DNA of 64,000 nt, taken from positions 186,001 to 250,000 of the forward strand of contig NZ_JAAORA010000003.1 in assembly GCF_011601315.1 (NCBI RefSeq), written 5' to 3'. Made by a program: the position numbers and the translations under genes. Below the pieces are notes generated by a model, which had not been told where the DNA came from, did no database searches, and saw only the letters and a program-made list of their open reading frames with translations. This document shows positions 62,983 to 64,000 of this stretch, in pieces. Position 1 is the stretch's first letter, and the number at the start of each line of letters is the position of its first letter. The stretch is from Candidatus Chlorobium masyuteum (GTDB lineage Bacteria; Bacteroidota; Chlorobiia; Chlorobiales; Chlorobiaceae).

Positions 62983-63969
62983 ATGACCGAAAACTTCATG
63001 GAATCCCTTTTACATACCTTCCGCAACAAACGGATAGCCGTTATCGGCGACATTATGCTCGACAAGTATATTTTCGGCCATGTCTCCCGCATCTCCCCGG
63101 AATATCCTGTGCCCGTAGTCGATGTAACCCATGAGGATCACCGGCTGGGCGGGGCGGCAAATGTTGCCCTTAATACCCTCTCACTCGGAGCAGAGACCAT
63201 GCTCTTCGGAGTAACCGGTGCCGACAGCAACCGGGAGATACTGCTCGAACTGTTCCGCGACCGAGGACTTGCCGCCGACGGACTGATTTGCGACCCGTCA
63301 AGGCCTACAACCTGCAAGACCCGCATTCTCTCTCAAAACCACCATATTACAAGAGTGGACAGAGAAAGCCGAAAAGAGATCGATTCCGACACAGAAGAGG
63401 CGGTTCTCGACTCTCTAAAGACCGTTATCGGCACTCTTGATGCCATCGTTCTTGAAGACTACAATAAAGGTCTTCTCAGCGAACGACTCATCAAAAGCAT
63501 CATTACGACCGCAAAGAAGCAGAATATTCCCCTGCTTGTCGATCCGAAACTTCTGAACTTCTTTGCCTACAGGGGGTGCACGATTTTCAAGCCAAACCTC
63601 TCCGAAATGGCAGCTTCGCTCGGAATTGCCGTGCAGAACAATGACCGGGAGGTAGAAGAGGCCTGCCTCCGGCTCCAGGAGAAAGTACAGGCTGAAACTA
63701 TTGTTGTGACAAGGAGTGAAAAGGGTATGACACTCTACAACGGTTCCTTCACCCATATCGGGGCAACCTCAATGGAGGTGGCTGATGTATCAGGAGCCGG
63801 AGATACCGTTATCGGAATGCTCGCTCTCGGAGCCGCTTCCGGTATTGACATCATAACGAATGCCACCATAGCCAATCTGGCTGCAGGAACGGTATGTCAG
63901 GAGGTGGGAGCCGTACCGGTTAAACCGGAAAAACTGCTCAGGGCATATCAGGAGCATCATCGACAATAG
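62983..63969 (+). CDS. hldA: D-glycero-beta-D-manno-heptose-7-phosphate kinase (HldE/RfaE1 domain)
   Basis: A 328-residue PfkB-family kinase, equal to the N-terminal half of Hld[53 protein letters not shown] and the ATP site [15 protein letters not shown] with catalytic Asp. It phosphorylates heptose-7-phosphate for LPS core or related glycan precursors. The nucleotidyltransferase half is absent within the window, so a separate hldC-type gene is expected, possibly beyond the right edge. Confidence 0.92.
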   Translation: MTENFMESLLHTFRNKRIAVIGDIMLDKYIFGHVSRISPEYPVPVVDVTHEDHRLGGAANVALNTLSLGAETMLFGVTGADSNREILLELFRDRGLAADGLICDPSRPTTCKTRILSQNHHITRVDRESRKEIDSDTEEAVLDSLKTVIGTLDAIVLEDYNKGLLSERLIKSIITTAKKQNIPLLVDPKLLNFFAYRGCTIFKPNLSEMAASLGIAVQNNDREVEEACLRLQEKVQAETIVVTRSEKGMTLYNGSFTHIGATSMEVADVSGAGDTVIGMLALGAASGIDIITNATIANLAAGTVCQEVGAVPVKPEKLLRAYQEHHRQ

Positions 63970-64000
63970 CAATATGCTGCTCTATTTCCTGAGGATATGG

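Overview
The window looks like chromosomal DNA of a green sulfur bacterium (Chlorobiales, Chlorobium/Pelodictyon type). The strongest marker is a small chlorosome-envelope-type protein (28243..28476). The Chlorobi-style arrangement of ffh-rpsP-rimM-trmD-rplS, the moderate GC content and a FISUMP-type lipoprotein fit this. The assignment is inference from gene content; no rRNA is present. Most genes lie on the minus strand.

Region by region. 1-5.6 kb: an NtrC-type response regulator (cut by the left edge) with its membrane sensor kinase, then small membrane, lipoprotein and hypothetical genes, including an exported Lys/Ala/Pro-rich protein with two copies of a KKDGTPDMR(F/Y)KAN motif. 5.7-15.5 kb: an accessory island built on the ruins of a type I restriction-modification locus. 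An hsdR 3' fragment and an hsdM 5' fragment, both on the minus strand, now bracket an IS3-family insertion sequence and an intact 1504-codon gene for a STAND-type NTPase with an N-terminal PD-(D/E)XK-like nuclease motif. I regard this as a candidate Avs-like antiviral gene. Upstream of it lie a BrnT/BrnA toxin-antitoxin pair flanked by direct-repeat elements, a DinD-like fragment, a rhuM pseudogene, a parE remnant and its antitoxin. 15.9-17 kb: a lone CheB domain protein and a DUF1801 protein.

17.1-22.5 kb: a YbhGFSR-like ABC exporter (adaptor, two ATPases, two permeases) with two near-identical 48-residue acidic proteins encoded between the adaptor and the first ATPase. 22.5-27.1 kb: a complete branched-chain-amino-acid/amide-type ABC importer (LivKHMGF). 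27.3-30.2 kb: a small winged-helix protein, a PTS EIIA-like protein, the chlorosome protein, cysteine synthase and a small hypothetical. 30.2-36.4 kb: a type I secretion operon with TolC, HlyD and two consecutive ABC exporters. A serralysin-like RTX metalloprotease at 45.8-47.4 kb is a plausible substrate. 36.7-39 kb: a hybrid histidine kinase.

39.3-50.2 kb: a DUF218 membrane protein, a thioredoxin plus CcdA pair, SbcC/SbcD-like nuclease genes, a small membrane protein, the RTX protease, an orphan HigA-like regulator, RmuC, a small lipoprotein and tRNA-Cys(GCA). 50.2-55.3 kb: a surface-sugar operon whose aminotransferase and iron-type dehydrogenase resemble KdnA/KdnB (8-amino-Kdo synthesis) but whose cytidylyltransferase is NeuA-like, with a glycosyltransferase-like gene and a flippase-like membrane protein. 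55.5-64 kb: acyl-CoA synthetase, an adenine glycosylase lacking the Fe-S cysteines, an MBL hydrolase, the rplS-trmD-rimM-rpsP-ffh housekeeping block and a divergent heptose-phosphate kinase gene.

All family names come from motif recognition by eye. No database search was run, and insertion-sequence ends, operators and most promoters could not be fixed.
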